A stretch of 36,296 bases of DNA, taken from an uncultured Hyphomicrobiales bacterium (GTDB lineage: Bacteria > Pseudomonadota > Alphaproteobacteria > Rhizobiales > Aestuariivirgaceae). The stretch's first letter is position 1. Each line of letters starts with the position of its first letter. The stretch covers positions 1-36,296 of the forward strand of contig CAJBCQ010000264.1 in the NCBI GenBank assembly GCA_903951595.1, in the 5' to 3' direction. The position numbers and the translations under genes were made by a program. Positions 20,946-30,571 of the stretch are shown in pieces. The notes under the pieces are model-generated. The model saw nothing but the letters and a program-made list of their open reading frames with translations, had not been told where the DNA came from and ran no database searches.

Positions 20946-22581
20946 AATCGAAGCTTGGTGGAGGCGCTGTTGTATCCAAGCTTGGTATTTCGATATGGAT
21001 GGAGTTCGTGTCGATCACGGCTGCAGCTTTGGGAATGGAAAGCTGAGGGAATAGCATAATCATGCCCACCATGAAGATCTGCAGCACAATGAAAACCATC
21101 GCCCCACGGTAAATCTGGGTGGTGGAAATGCCTGCGACCTGTTTGCCAGTCACCTTATCGGTGTAGGTGCCGGAAGGTGCCACGGAGCGCATGTAAAATA
21201 GTGAAAAGCCAAAGGGTGGTGTCAGAAAGCTTGTTTGCAAATTCATACCCAGTATGACGCCGAACCAGACAAGGTCGATTCCCAGTTTCGCTGCAACCGG
21301 TACGATGAGTGGAATAACGATAAAGGCGATTTCAAAAAAGTCGATGAAGCAGCCGAGGATGAATACCAGCAGATTGACCACCAGCAGGAAGCCCCACACG
21401 CCGCCGGGCAAATCGAGGAAAAGCTCCTCAACCCATATATGTCCGTTGATGCCATAAAAAGTCAGCGAGAAAATGCGGCTACCGATCAGGATGAACAGCA
21501 CGAAGCAGGAAAGGCGGGTGGTGGCGTCTAGCGCCTCACTCATTAGAGTGAAGTTTAGGCGGCGTTTTGCAAAGCCGAGCAGCAATGCGCCTGCTGCGCC
21601 CATGGCACCACCTTCTGTTGGTGTGGCAATGCCCAGAAAGATTGTGCCCAGCACAAGAAAGATGAGCGCCAGTGGCGGAATGAGCACGATGATCACTTGT
21701 TGCGCCAGCCGTGAAAGCAAGCCAAAGCCGCCCGCCTTATCGGCCACTGCCACGGCATAGGCCGCTAGCACCCCGATGCAGGCGGCCCAGATTCCATCAC
21801 CCTGTCCGGGGATTTGCTGCAGCACCAGATAGCTGGCGATGGCAAGGGCTGCTGCGCCTGATGCCACCACCAGCAGGGACGTGAAACTGCCTGTCAGCGT
21901 GCGGGCGGATAGGGGAAGGGCGGGTACGGATTTGGGCGAAACAATCGAGATAAACAGAATATAGCTGCAATATACCCCCACCAGAATCATGCTGGGAATG
22001 ATGGCGCCGGCATACATGTCGCCAACCGAAACCCCCAGCTGGTCGGCCAGCACGATTAGCACCAGTGAAGGCGGTACGATTTGCGCCAAGGTGCCGGATG
22101 CAGTGATGACGCCAGCCGCCAGCGGTCGGTCATAGCCATAGCGCAGCATGATGGGCAGCGAGATGAGACCCATGGCCATGACGGATGCCGCCACCACGCC
22201 GGTCGTGGCTGCCAGCAACGCGCCCACTAGAATGACCGCATAGGCAAGCCCGCCGCGCACGGGGCCGAAGAGCTGGCCGATGGTATCCAGCAAATCCTCT
22301 GCCATTCCAGATCGCTCAAGGATAATGCCCATGAAGGTGAAGAATGGAATGGCCAACAGGGCATCGTTGCGCATCACATCCAGCACGCGGCCGGGCAGTG
22401 TTTGCAGCAAGGGCCAAGATAATGAAATGTCGTTGGAATAGGGTGACAGTTCAACAGCGATGGCAAAGAACAAAAGTCCGTTCGCCGCAATGGCAATGGC
22501 AACCGGATAGCCCAGCAGCAGGAATACGATCAGCGCCATGAACATGATTGGCGCCAAATTATGGGCAATGAACTCGATCAT
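20944..22581 (-). CDS. TRAP transporter large permease subunit (DctM-like)
   Basis: 545 aa, multiple TM segments; FMGIILERSGMAEDLLDTIGQLFGPVRGGLAYAVILVGALLAATTGVVAASVMAMGLISLPIMLRYGYDRPLAAGVITASGTLAQIVPPS. Confidence 0.95.
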   Translation of the reverse strand: MIEFIAHNLAPIMFMALIVFLLLGYPVAIAIAANGLLFFAIAVELSPYSNDISLSWPLLQTLPGRVLDVMRNDALLAIPFFTFMGIILERSGMAEDLLDTIGQLFGPVRGGLAYAVILVGALLAATTGVVAASVMAMGLISLPIMLRYGYDRPLAAGVITASGTLAQIVPPSLVLIVLADQLGVSVGDMYAGAIIPSMILVGVYCSYILFISIVSPKSVPALPLSARTLTGSFTSLLVVASGAAALAIASYLVLQQIPGQGDGIWAACIGVLAAYAVAVADKAGGFGLLSRLAQQVIIVLIPPLALIFLVLGTIFLGIATPTEGGAMGAAGALLLGFAKRRLNFTLMSEALDATTRLSCFVLFILIGSRIFSLTFYGINGHIWVEELFLDLPGGVWGFLLVVNLLVFILGCFIDFFEIAFIVIPLIVPVAAKLGIDLVWFGVILGMNLQTSFLTPPFGFSLFYMRSVAPSGTYTDKVTGKQVAGISTTQIYRGAMVFIVLQIFMVGMIMLFPQLSIPKAAAVIDTNSIHIEIPSLDTTAPPPSFD

Positions 22582-23114
22582 GAGTGCTGGCCTTCGCGGG
22601 TGGGTTCATCCATTGCACCGGTAAGGATGGCGGCGCGCTTGATCGTTTCGGATATCATTTGCAGGAACAGCAGCGAGAAGCCTGCAAGGATGAACAGCTT
22701 TGCCGGCCAGACCGCCAAGCCCCCGGCATTGGCCGAACTTTCGTTTTCGATGAAGCTATTGAAGAAGAAGGGAACCGATAGCCAGATGAGCACAAGGCAG
22801 AACGGTGCCAGCATCAGCAGGTGGCAGACCAGATCGATGATGTCACGGGTGCGTTTGCTGAAGCGGTTGGAAAGCGCATCGATACGCACATGGGCATTGC
22901 GCTGAAGGGTGTAGGCACCCGCCAACATGAACACGGCTCCGAAAAGGAGCCATTGCAATTCAAGCCACGCATTGGATGAATGATCGAAAACCTTACGGAT
23001 GATCGCATTGCCCGCGCTGACAATGACGGCGGCCAGAATAAGCCAGCGAACGTGATAACCCATGAAACGCGTAAAGCGGTCGATGCCGCGGCTTAAACTC
23101 AGCAACATCAGCAT
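22578..23114 (-). CDS. TRAP transporter small permease subunit (DctQ-like)
   Basis: 178 aa, 4 TM segments; ELQWLLFGAVFMLAGAYTLQRNAHVRIDALSNRFSKRTRDIIDL. ATGA overlap with the large subunit. Confidence 0.93.
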   Translation of the reverse strand: MLMLLSLSRGIDRFTRFMGYHVRWLILAAVIVSAGNAIIRKVFDHSSNAWLELQWLLFGAVFMLAGAYTLQRNAHVRIDALSNRFSKRTRDIIDLVCHLLMLAPFCLVLIWLSVPFFFNSFIENESSANAGGLAVWPAKLFILAGFSLLFLQMISETIKRAAILTGAMDEPTREGQHS

Positions 23115-23299
23115 TGCAAGACAGCTCCCCAGCCTGTTTTCGAGCGAGCGTACATGCGATTCCGCCTATCCTAAAAGTGGAGATTTCGAGTTGTGCAATT
23201 TCGAGCTATAAGTTTATGGAACATAAGTGTCAGGGTGCCATCTGTTCCCACCCCCCATTTGACTTCTGCCCCCATTCCCGCTATCCACCGCTCACATCG

Positions 23300-23394
23300 C
23301 GCGGGTTCCGGTCACGGCACCCGCGTTATTGCTTGCCTGTGAAGGATGGCCCCAAGCGCAAACGGGGTTTTCTTCTGTCAGCCGGGAAACCGGC
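23300..23394 (+). promoter_or_regulatory. Structured rpsD leader (candidate)
   Basis: Hairpins CGCGGGT-t-CCG-GTCA-CGG-c-ACCCGCG (23300-23325) and GCCGG-GAAA-CCGGC (23381-23394), about 40-130 nt upstream of the rpsD ATG. Confidence 0.45.
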
Positions 23395-23433
23395 AAAGGA
23401 GGGCCAAGCTCCCGTAATCATTAGGAGTTTCGT

Positions 23434-24051
23434 ATGACGAAGCGCGCAAATGCTAAGTATAAGCTCGACCGCCGGTTGGGTGAGAATATCTGGGGTCGGC
23501 CCAAATCCCCCGTCAATAAGCGTGAATATGGCCCCGGCCAGCACGGCCAGCGCCGCAAGAGCAAGCTTTCGGATTTCGGCGTGCAGCTGCGCGCCAAGCA
23601 GAAGCTGAAGGGCTATTACGGCAATATTTCCGAGCGCCAGTTCCGCGCTGTTTATGCCGAAGCCTCACGCATCCCCGGTGACACGTCGGAAAACCTGATT
23701 GGCCTGTTGGAGCGGCGTTTGGATGCCGTGGTTTACCGCGCCAAGTTCGTGGCCACCCCCTTTGCCGCCCGCCAGTTTGTGAGCCATGGCCATGTGACGG
23801 TGAATGGCCGCAAGGCAACCGTTGCCTCCATGCGCCTGAAGGTGGGTGATGTGGTGGAAGTGCGTACGCGCTCTAAGGAACTGCCGATCCTGCTCGAAGC
23901 CACCCAGCTGGCCGAGCGTGACGTGCCCGATTACGTCGAAACTGATCACAAGAAGATGACCGCCAAGCTGACCCGCATCCCCGCTTTGGCGGATGTGCCC
24001 TATCCGGTGCAGATGAGCCCGGGCCTCGTGGTTGAATATTACTCGCGCTAA
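23434..24051 (+). CDS. rpsD: 30S ribosomal protein S4
   Basis: [70 protein letters not shown]. Confidence 0.98.
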   Translation: MTKRANAKYKLDRRLGENIWGRPKSPVNKREYGPGQHGQRRKSKLSDFGVQLRAKQKLKGYYGNISERQFRAVYAEASRIPGDTSENLIGLLERRLDAVVYRAKFVATPFAARQFVSHGHVTVNGRKATVASMRLKVGDVVEVRTRSKELPILLEATQLAERDVPDYVETDHKKMTAKLTRIPALADVPYPVQMSPGLVVEYYSR

Positions 24052-24075
24052 GCGATAGATACACTTCTCGGTTTA

Positions 24076-24109
24076 ACGGGGTTGCGGAAACGCAGCTCCG
24101 TTTTTGTTT
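24076..24109 (+). terminator. Rho-independent terminator of rpsD
   Basis: 11-bp stem ACGGGGTTGCG-GAAA-CGCAGCTCCGT (two GU pairs) with GAAA tetraloop followed by TTTTGTTT. Confidence 0.85.
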
Positions 24110-24232
24110 GGGAAAACAGGCGGCTGGATTTCGCGGTCGGTTGTGTAAATGCCTGAAGTTGCGTCATTTATATTTTGCATCCTCAGCGTGCTTTGAGTCA
24201 TAATCACGCGTGAAGCAAAGCGGAATCATGGC

Positions 24233-24643
24233 GTGAACACCCAGCCCACAAAACGCATACTCACCTACGGCACGTTTGATGTCCTGCATTTCGGGCATAT
24301 GCGGTTGCTTACGCGCGCGCGCAAGCTGGGCGACAAGCTGTTGGTGGGCCTTTCCAGTGACAGTTTCAATGCCATGAAAGGTAAGCAGGCAGACTGGAGC
24401 TATGAGCGCCGCCGCGAGGCGTTGCTGGCCACGCGGCTTGTGGATTTTGTGTTCCCGGAGACGCATTGGGAGCAGAAGCCAGGCGACATTGCGCGGCTGA
24501 ACATCGACACATTCGTGATGGGCGATGATTGGCAAGGCAAGTTTGATGATCTGAGCGCGCATTGCGATGTGGTCTATCTGTCGCGCACGCCGGGCATTTC
24601 TTCAACTTTGCTGCGCAATGCCATGCGGGCAGCTGTGGTTTGA
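24233..24643 (+). CDS. Glycerol-3-phosphate cytidylyltransferase-like protein (TagD family)
   Basis: RILTYGTFDVLHFGHMRLLTRARKLGDKLLVGLSSDSFN, WEQKPGDIARLNIDTFVMGDDWQGKFDDL, VVYLSRTPGISST. GTG start. Confidence 0.9.
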   Translation: MNTQPTKRILTYGTFDVLHFGHMRLLTRARKLGDKLLVGLSSDSFNAMKGKQADWSYERRREALLATRLVDFVFPETHWEQKPGDIARLNIDTFVMGDDWQGKFDDLSAHCDVVYLSRTPGISSTLLRNAMRAAVV

Positions 24644-24644
24644 C

Positions 24645-25565
24645 ATGAGCGAGCCGCATCTCAACCGACAGCCCTTGGCGGTACGCTTGTTCGTGGCACC
24701 TGCGCTGCGGCTGGCGCTGGCGGCGAGCTTGTTGCTGTGCTTGGTCGGTTTCTGGATGCTGCATATCTTCCGCAAGCTCACGGGTAAGGGCGCACCAGAA
24801 GGCTCTGCAAAAAAGTATCCAACCCGCAAGCGGCCCATGCATATGGGCAACGCACTTGCCGCACTGAAGCTTACGCAGAAACTGGCGGATCAATGTGGTG
24901 CCAAGCCATTCCTGATTTCGGGCACGCTGTTAGGCATCCACCGCAATGGTGCGTTATTGGCGCATGACAACGATCTGGACCTTGGCATTTTCGCGGATGA
25001 TCCGGCCTTGGGCGCGCTGGTTCAAGGTTTGCGCGCGGCACCACAGGTGGTGCGGTTAACTGAAAATCGGCTGGGGGCAGTTGGCAGAATTGCCAATCCT
25101 TCCATTCCCAATCTCTATGATGATGTGATCCTCTACAAGATCAATTTGCAATGCCTGCCCGATGCGCGGCCTGTGCGGCTGGATTTATTCGTACACTTCA
25201 ATGTCCAGGGCTTTGTGGCCCACGGCTCCACACGCACGCTATGGGCTAATTCCCCCTTCACTCTGTCCCAAATGGAACTGGAAGGTGCCAAATTCTGGGC
25301 ACCGGCAGACCGAACACTCTATCTGACTGAGAATTACGGGGATTTCAGCGTGCCGAAAGTGAACTTCGAAAGCTCGGTGGATTGTCCGAACGGGATGAAC
25401 ATTCTGACGTTTCCAGCCTGTGCAATGCTGGCGAAGAAGTGGGTGATGTTCGGCATTTCAAAAGACCGTATTCGTGAAAACCTCTTGTGCCGAAGAGGAT
25501 ACGATTTTTGCAGGATGAGTTTGGGGTTGAGGTCGATCTCTTCCATCGCCAATGAAGTGAAATAA
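24645..25565 (+). CDS. LicD/fukutin-like nucleotidyltransferase-fold phosphotransferase with N-terminal TM anchor
   Basis: KPFLISGTLLGIHRNGALLAHDNDLDLGIF resembles the LicD/FKTN GTLLG...DxDxD core; N-terminal TM LALAASLLLCLVGFWMLHIF. ATG at 24645, 1 bp after the TagD-like stop. Confidence 0.7.
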   Translation: MSEPHLNRQPLAVRLFVAPALRLALAASLLLCLVGFWMLHIFRKLTGKGAPEGSAKKYPTRKRPMHMGNALAALKLTQKLADQCGAKPFLISGTLLGIHRNGALLAHDNDLDLGIFADDPALGALVQGLRAAPQVVRLTENRLGAVGRIANPSIPNLYDDVILYKINLQCLPDARPVRLDLFVHFNVQGFVAHGSTRTLWANSPFTLSQMELEGAKFWAPADRTLYLTENYGDFSVPKVNFESSVDCPNGMNILTFPACAMLAKKWVMFGISKDRIRENLLCRRGYDFCRMSLGLRSISSIANEVK

Positions 25566-25573
25566 GCAATCCA

Positions 25574-26971
25574 ATGAAATTCAAACGCAAATCTGCCTCA
25601 GACAGCGATCAGGGCAAGATCACTTCTGACCATCTACAGAAAAACGCAGCCATTAAAATCGCTGCGCGATTACTAAGCAAATCTGGGATTCAATACTGGG
25701 TCTTTGAATGTGGTGTTGGAAGTGTTTTTCTTGTGGTGCGTGACTATGACCTGAGGGCGACTTACGCTGCACTTAGAGAATGCAAAGACCTCTACATGGG
25801 CTCCATGTGGCAACGTATAAAGCTTAATCTCCTATTTTTCAAAAAACTTAAAATATCTAGTCGCCTAAAGGAATCTGGATCGTTTCAACTCCTAAGCCTA
25901 GCTTCCTCAAAAGGAAAACATACGAATAAGTTGAGATTGAGCAAAGACACACCAATCGGGCGCTATGTTGAATCTGAGTTTTTGGAAGGATTCCCCGACG
26001 GCATCGAGACTCCAATTTCACGACGAAATTTGCTGCAGCATATCAACTTCCCGATTGATGTCGTTTACACTTGGGTGGATTCATCAGACAAGAAGTGGGC
26101 AGCAAAATTAGCAAAGTTCAAGCCAGCCAAAATTGGTAATGAAACGCGAGACTCGGTTTCTGACGCAAGGTGGCGGAGTTGGGATGAGCTTTTCTATTCT
26201 ATGAAATCCATTGAAAAATATGCGCCTTGGGTTCGGAAGGTATTTGTTGTCACGGATCAACAGAAACCGGACTGGTGGATAACTAGAAAAGATGTTGTGA
26301 TCGTTCATCATCGCGACTTTTTTGCCAAGTACATTTCACTACCGACGTTTAACTCCCATGTTATTGAGTCACAATTACACAGGATTCCAGGTCTGAGTGA
26401 GCACTTTATCTATTTCAATGATGATGTATTTCTTGCAAGATCTCTTAAGCCGTCAAGTTTCTTTTTGCCAACTGGTATAAGCAAATTCTTTCCGTCGTCC
26501 GCTATGTTGCCTCTGGGTGATGTAGTTGCGGACGACATAGCACCCGATGCAGCGGGAAAGAATCTGCGAAAAATGCTTGGCGATTCAATTGTCACGCCTG
26601 TAAACAAAATGAAACACACACCTCATCCGCTGCGTAAGTCGATTCTTGGTGAACTAGAGATGCGCTTCTCGAAGCAATATCATGAATTGGGTCAAAACAA
26701 ATTCCGCTCTAGTAATGACTTCTCACCAGTCACACAATTATATCCCTATTGGGCATTCTTACGTGGGCTTGCAGTTCCGTCGACATGTAAACTGTACTAT
26801 TTTGATATGGCTACGAAGAGTGCCATAAAACTGAGTTTTAGGTTGTTAAGGATGGGCCGATTTGATTTCTTCTGTCTGAACATGAGCCAAGGAACAGGTA
26901 ATGCGACTTGGTTCAGGATCAAGACAAATGTAATCCGCTTCTTACTTGCCTGCAAATTCTCAACCAAATAA
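25574..26971 (+). CDS. Stealth-family capsular polysaccharide phosphotransferase
   Basis: IDVVYTWVDSSDKKW (CR1), RDSVSDARWRSWDELFYSMKSIEKYAPWVRKVFVVTDQQKPDW (CR2), HVIESQLHRIPGLSEHFIYFNDDVFL (CR3). Confidence 0.9.
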   Translation: MKFKRKSASDSDQGKITSDHLQKNAAIKIAARLLSKSGIQYWVFECGVGSVFLVVRDYDLRATYAALRECKDLYMGSMWQRIKLNLLFFKKLKISSRLKESGSFQLLSLASSKGKHTNKLRLSKDTPIGRYVESEFLEGFPDGIETPISRRNLLQHINFPIDVVYTWVDSSDKKWAAKLAKFKPAKIGNETRDSVSDARWRSWDELFYSMKSIEKYAPWVRKVFVVTDQQKPDWWITRKDVVIVHHRDFFAKYISLPTFNSHVIESQLHRIPGLSEHFIYFNDDVFLARSLKPSSFFLPTGISKFFPSSAMLPLGDVVADDIAPDAAGKNLRKMLGDSIVTPVNKMKHTPHPLRKSILGELEMRFSKQYHELGQNKFRSSNDFSPVTQLYPYWAFLRGLAVPSTCKLYYFDMATKSAIKLSFRLLRMGRFDFFCLNMSQGTGNATWFRIKTNVIRFLLACKFSTK

Positions 26972-27012
26972 CGTCTTAAGAACTCAAAAGAAAACCCGAA
27001 GAAAGCTACACT

Positions 27013-27774
27013 ATGATCCGTCAGTTCTTAAATCGCCTTCTTCTTCCGTATAAAATTCGTATCGTGCGTCTAAATGGCCGTCTTTCTGAACTCCATCATT
27101 TGCTGCAACCTTATAATTATAAAATTCAGAAGAGATTTTTGAGAGGTCATGGGAGCGTTGTTTCTCGTGGACCTTTTTCGGGTCTTCAGTTTAGGCGAGA
27201 TGCAAAAAAACTTTTAGGCACTTACGAGCACGAGCTTCACGATTCGGTTGAGGAGCTGATTTGTTTCAAGCCAGATGTGATTTTGAATATTGGATCGGCG
27301 GATGGATACTACGCCTTAGGCCTCGCCAAGCGTCTGCCGGAATCAAAGGTATTTGCTTTTGACTTGAACAAAAAATTTGAAGGAATTATCTCAGAATTAG
27401 CGAATAGAAACAACGTCACCGTTCATTTCTTCGCCCGAGCTTTTGATAAAAATGATTTAACTCACGTAAACGGTTTGAAAACTGCAGTTGTACTTGATGT
27501 GGAAGGTGCAGAAATGCAAGTGTTGGAGACATTTGGTAATTCACTCAATGGGATGTTCTTGATTATCGAAACACATGATATTTTTGTGCCGGACATCACA
27601 AAAGCTGTCGTCAGTCGGCTTGAAGCCACACATGAGATCTCTGAAATAGAAGAAGCTACTAAGCAGACTGATTTGCCAGCACTAAGTGCCTTTAGTTGCC
27701 TTGATCGTGCGCTTCTGGTTAATGAGTTTAGGGCTGGCAAACAGGTTTGGCTTGTTGCTAGACCGCGTGGCTGA
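27013..27774 (+). CDS. FkbM-like SAM-dependent methyltransferase
   Basis: DVILNIGSADGYYALGLAKRLPESKVFAFDLN (SAM-binding motif I-like), TAVVLDVEGAEMQVLETF. Confidence 0.65.
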   Translation: MIRQFLNRLLLPYKIRIVRLNGRLSELHHLLQPYNYKIQKRFLRGHGSVVSRGPFSGLQFRRDAKKLLGTYEHELHDSVEELICFKPDVILNIGSADGYYALGLAKRLPESKVFAFDLNKKFEGIISELANRNNVTVHFFARAFDKNDLTHVNGLKTAVVLDVEGAEMQVLETFGNSLNGMFLIIETHDIFVPDITKAVVSRLEATHEISEIEEATKQTDLPALSAFSCLDRALLVNEFRAGKQVWLVARPRG

Positions 27775-27782
27775 GTAGTAAA

Positions 27783-28859
27783 ATGCTTGCTGTCTGTTTT
27801 ATAACAAATGAACGCCACCTTTCGCTTGCAGTCGTGGCCGCGAGGCAAGCGGAGAAGTTCAAATCATCAGCAGATATTCATATATTCATCGAGGACGCGG
27901 GATTTGATCTAGCTCGTCTGGAGGTGCTTTCGCGGCAGCACGCACATCACTTTCATCTTAACGAGCTTAGTCGCTTTATACCAGATGGACTGCCGCAGAA
28001 CGAGAGATGGCCTTCCTTGACGTTTGGGCGATTGTTCCTCGCAAATGTTTTGCAGGGTTACGATCGTATTCTCTACTTGGACAATGACATACTTGTTGTT
28101 CGAGACTATTCCAAGCTTGTTGATATAGAATTTGGCGACGCGGCATTGGCCGCAGTGACCGACTTTTCTGTTTTGTACAAGATAAGCGACCCCGAGAAGT
28201 TTGGAGGTATGCAATGGTCAGACTGGTTTCGACGGATTGGTAAAAAGCATAATACCTATTTTAATTCAGGTGTACTTTTGATTAATCCTTCGAAATGGCT
28301 TGCTGAGAAGCCCCACGCTTCATTGAATCGTTTTTTTTCAGAATATGGGTATTGGGCAAGAATGTATGATCAGGATTTTTTGAATTGGTTTTTTGATGGC
28401 AAATGGTTAGAGCTTTCTCCTCGCTGGAATTTTCCTGGTTATTTTTTTGGCTTGGGCTTCGAAGATACTCTCAAGCCTACGTTCCTACACTTTTATGGTA
28501 GCCGCGTTCCTTGGCGTAATTTTCCTTTTCAGGTTGAGCATCGCAGATTTGCAAGGGCTTATGCTTCGCTTTGCGAAGAGGTAGGCCTGCAATTTAGCGA
28601 CTTGCCCAACTCTGGCTATTCTCGTGATATAGTTTGGGGCTACTTGCAGAGGATATACTTGAAGCTTTTGTCGTTTGTTTTCAAGCCGAAGCTGGCGTTG
28701 AGGCGATGGAAACGACGCTCCGCTGTACTGCAAAGTTATTTTGACGACCATCAGCTGTTTGTTGATGGTGAAGTGGTGGCGAGTAACCGAGCGGCACGCC
28801 CCGTCTATGTCGGAAACAAGTTTTTTGATATGAGATGGGTTAAAGATTTGGACTTATAA
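27783..28859 (+). CDS. Glycosyltransferase family 8-like protein
   Basis: WPSLTFGRLFLANVLQGYDRILYLDNDILVVRDYSKLVDIEFGDAALAAVTD, YFNSGVLLINPSKW, YDQDFLNWFFDGKWLELSPRWN. Confidence 0.88.
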   Translation: MLAVCFITNERHLSLAVVAARQAEKFKSSADIHIFIEDAGFDLARLEVLSRQHAHHFHLNELSRFIPDGLPQNERWPSLTFGRLFLANVLQGYDRILYLDNDILVVRDYSKLVDIEFGDAALAAVTDFSVLYKISDPEKFGGMQWSDWFRRIGKKHNTYFNSGVLLINPSKWLAEKPHASLNRFFSEYGYWARMYDQDFLNWFFDGKWLELSPRWNFPGYFFGLGFEDTLKPTFLHFYGSRVPWRNFPFQVEHRRFARAYASLCEEVGLQFSDLPNSGYSRDIVWGYLQRIYLKLLSFVFKPKLALRRWKRRSAVLQSYFDDHQLFVDGEVVASNRAARPVYVGNKFFDMRWVKDLDL

Positions 28860-28861
28860 TC

Positions 28862-30571
28862 ATGACCACCCCCCTCATACTCACCGCCCTTCGTCTCGTC
28901 CCCCTCCGGCGGCGGGTGTTGATGGTTGTTTGCCTGTTCATCTACAGCATTGTCGATCTTCTCGGCGTTACCATGCTCATCCCTTTGCTGGGATTTGCTG
29001 TTCCAACTGAGGGGCGGTCCAACAAATATCAGGAATTTCTGGATCCCGTTTTCGCCTTCCTGCACCTCACCCCCGGCATTGAGGGGGTGTTGGTGCTTTA
29101 TGCTGGGTTGATCCTGCTTAAAACCGTGTTCTCGGTGCTGCTCATGCAGGTTACGGGGCGGCTGGTGGCTAATCTCACGCAGTCCATTCGGCATCGGCTT
29201 TCGGAAGGCTTGATGCGCGTGAAGTGGCCTTGGCTGATGCGCCATTCGGTGGCTCATCTCACTGCCATTGCCAGCCGCCAGTCCAGCACCGTGGGTGAGA
29301 TGTTCCACAATGCCGCCAATCTGATTGCCATGGTCTTGCAGGTGCTGGCCTATGTGGCACTGGCTTTCGTGTTTTCCTGGCAGGCGGCCCTATTGGCCTT
29401 GGCGCTGGGGGGCATGGTGTTTGGTTGGTTCGGCACCATTGTTCGCATGCGCGGGGCTTCGGCCGAGCGATATGCGGTGGCCGCTTCCGGCCTTGCCTCG
29501 CGCTTTGCCGATGTGCTCACCAATATCCGCTCCATCCGTGGCATGGGCCGCACGCCGCAGCTGTTGGGCCTTATGCGGGCGCAGTCGGCTGACATGAAGC
29601 AGAGCTTCCGTAACAAGCTCATCATGTCGGATCTGTCGGCGGAGATTTTGGAACCGGTTACGGCGCTTATTATCGCTTTTTGGTTCTATATGGCGCTCGT
29701 TTGGTGGCAGCTGCCCATGCACCATCTGTTCGTCATCGGGCTGTTGCTCATTCGCTCCAGCACGCTGTTGTTCAGCGTCTATCGCCTCATGTTCCGGGTG
29801 GTGGATGCGAGCGACACTTTCCGCAGCGTGTTGCGCGTGCTGGATGACACCAAGCGTCATGCCGAAAGCTTCAAGGGCCGGGCAGCACCCAGTCTCAATA
29901 ACGCGCTGGAGGTAAAGGATTTGAGCTTCAGCTATGACAAGAAGCATGTGCTGGAGGATTTTTCGCTCACTTGCCATGCCGGGCAAATCACCGCGCTGAG
30001 TGGAAGTTCGGGGGCAGGCAAGTCCACGCTTATTGATATTCTTCTGGGCCTGCAATTGCCGCGCAAGGGCCAGGTGCTGCTGGATGGAAGCTCCTTGTTT
30101 GATGAGCTGGATGTGGAGGCCTGGCGCAGTCTGATCGGCTATGTGCCGCAGGAGCAGACGCTGTTCCACGATACGGTCATGCGAAACATTACGCTCGGTG
30201 ATGATCATCTCACGGTGGACGATTGCTGGCGCGCGCTTGAGCAAGCAGGTGCTGCTGAATTTGTGCGGGGCTTGGCTGCTGGGCTGCAAACAAATGCGGG
30301 CGAACGCGGGGCCGCCCTTTCTGGCGGTCAACGCCAGCGCATCATGCTGGCGCGCGCGCTCGTTCGTCGCCCGCGCTTTTTGGTGCTGGATGAGGCCACC
30401 GCAGCGCTGGACCCGGAAACGGAAGCTTCTATTTGCGAGGGCGTGCGCGGCCTAGCGCGTGAACACAATATCACCGTGCTTGCCATTTCGCACCAGCCCG
30501 CTTGGGCGCACGTGGCCGATCAGGTGCGCGAATTGCAGCCCCTCACCAAGGCACCTGTCAGCGCAGGCTAA
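28862..30571 (+). CDS. ABC transporter, fused permease/ATPase (MsbA/PglK-like exporter)
   Basis: N-terminal TM domain; ALSGSSGAGKSTLIDILLGL (Walker A), ALSGGQRQRIMLARALVRRPRFLVLDEATAALD (signature and Walker B). Confidence 0.93.
   Translation: MTTPLILTALRLVPLRRRVLMVVCLFIYSIVDLLGVTMLIPLLGFAVPTEGRSNKYQEFLDPVFAFLHLTPGIEGVLVLYAGLILLKTVFSVLLMQVTGRLVANLTQSIRHRLSEGLMRVKWPWLMRHSVAHLTAIASRQSSTVGEMFHNAANLIAMVLQVLAYVALAFVFSWQAALLALALGGMVFGWFGTIVRMRGASAERYAVAASGLASRFADVLTNIRSIRGMGRTPQLLGLMRAQSADMKQSFRNKLIMSDLSAEILEPVTALIIAFWFYMALVWWQLPMHHLFVIGLLLIRSSTLLFSVYRLMFRVVDASDTFRSVLRVLDDTKRHAESFKGRAAPSLNNALEVKDLSFSYDKKHVLEDFSLTCHAGQITALSGSSGAGKSTLIDILLGLQLPRKGQVLLDGSSLFDELDVEAWRSLIGYVPQEQTLFHDTVMRNITLGDDHLTVDDCWRALEQAGAAEFVRGLAAGLQTNAGERGAALSGGQRQRIMLARALVRRPRFLVLDEATAALDPETEASICEGVRGLAREHNITVLAISHQPAWAHVADQVRELQPLTKAPVSAG

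Noticed and set aside
29390-30331. 313-aa minus-strand ORF opposite the ABC exporter
   Set aside because: Shadow ORF with low-complexity Gln/His/Arg content, antisense to Walker and signature motifs.
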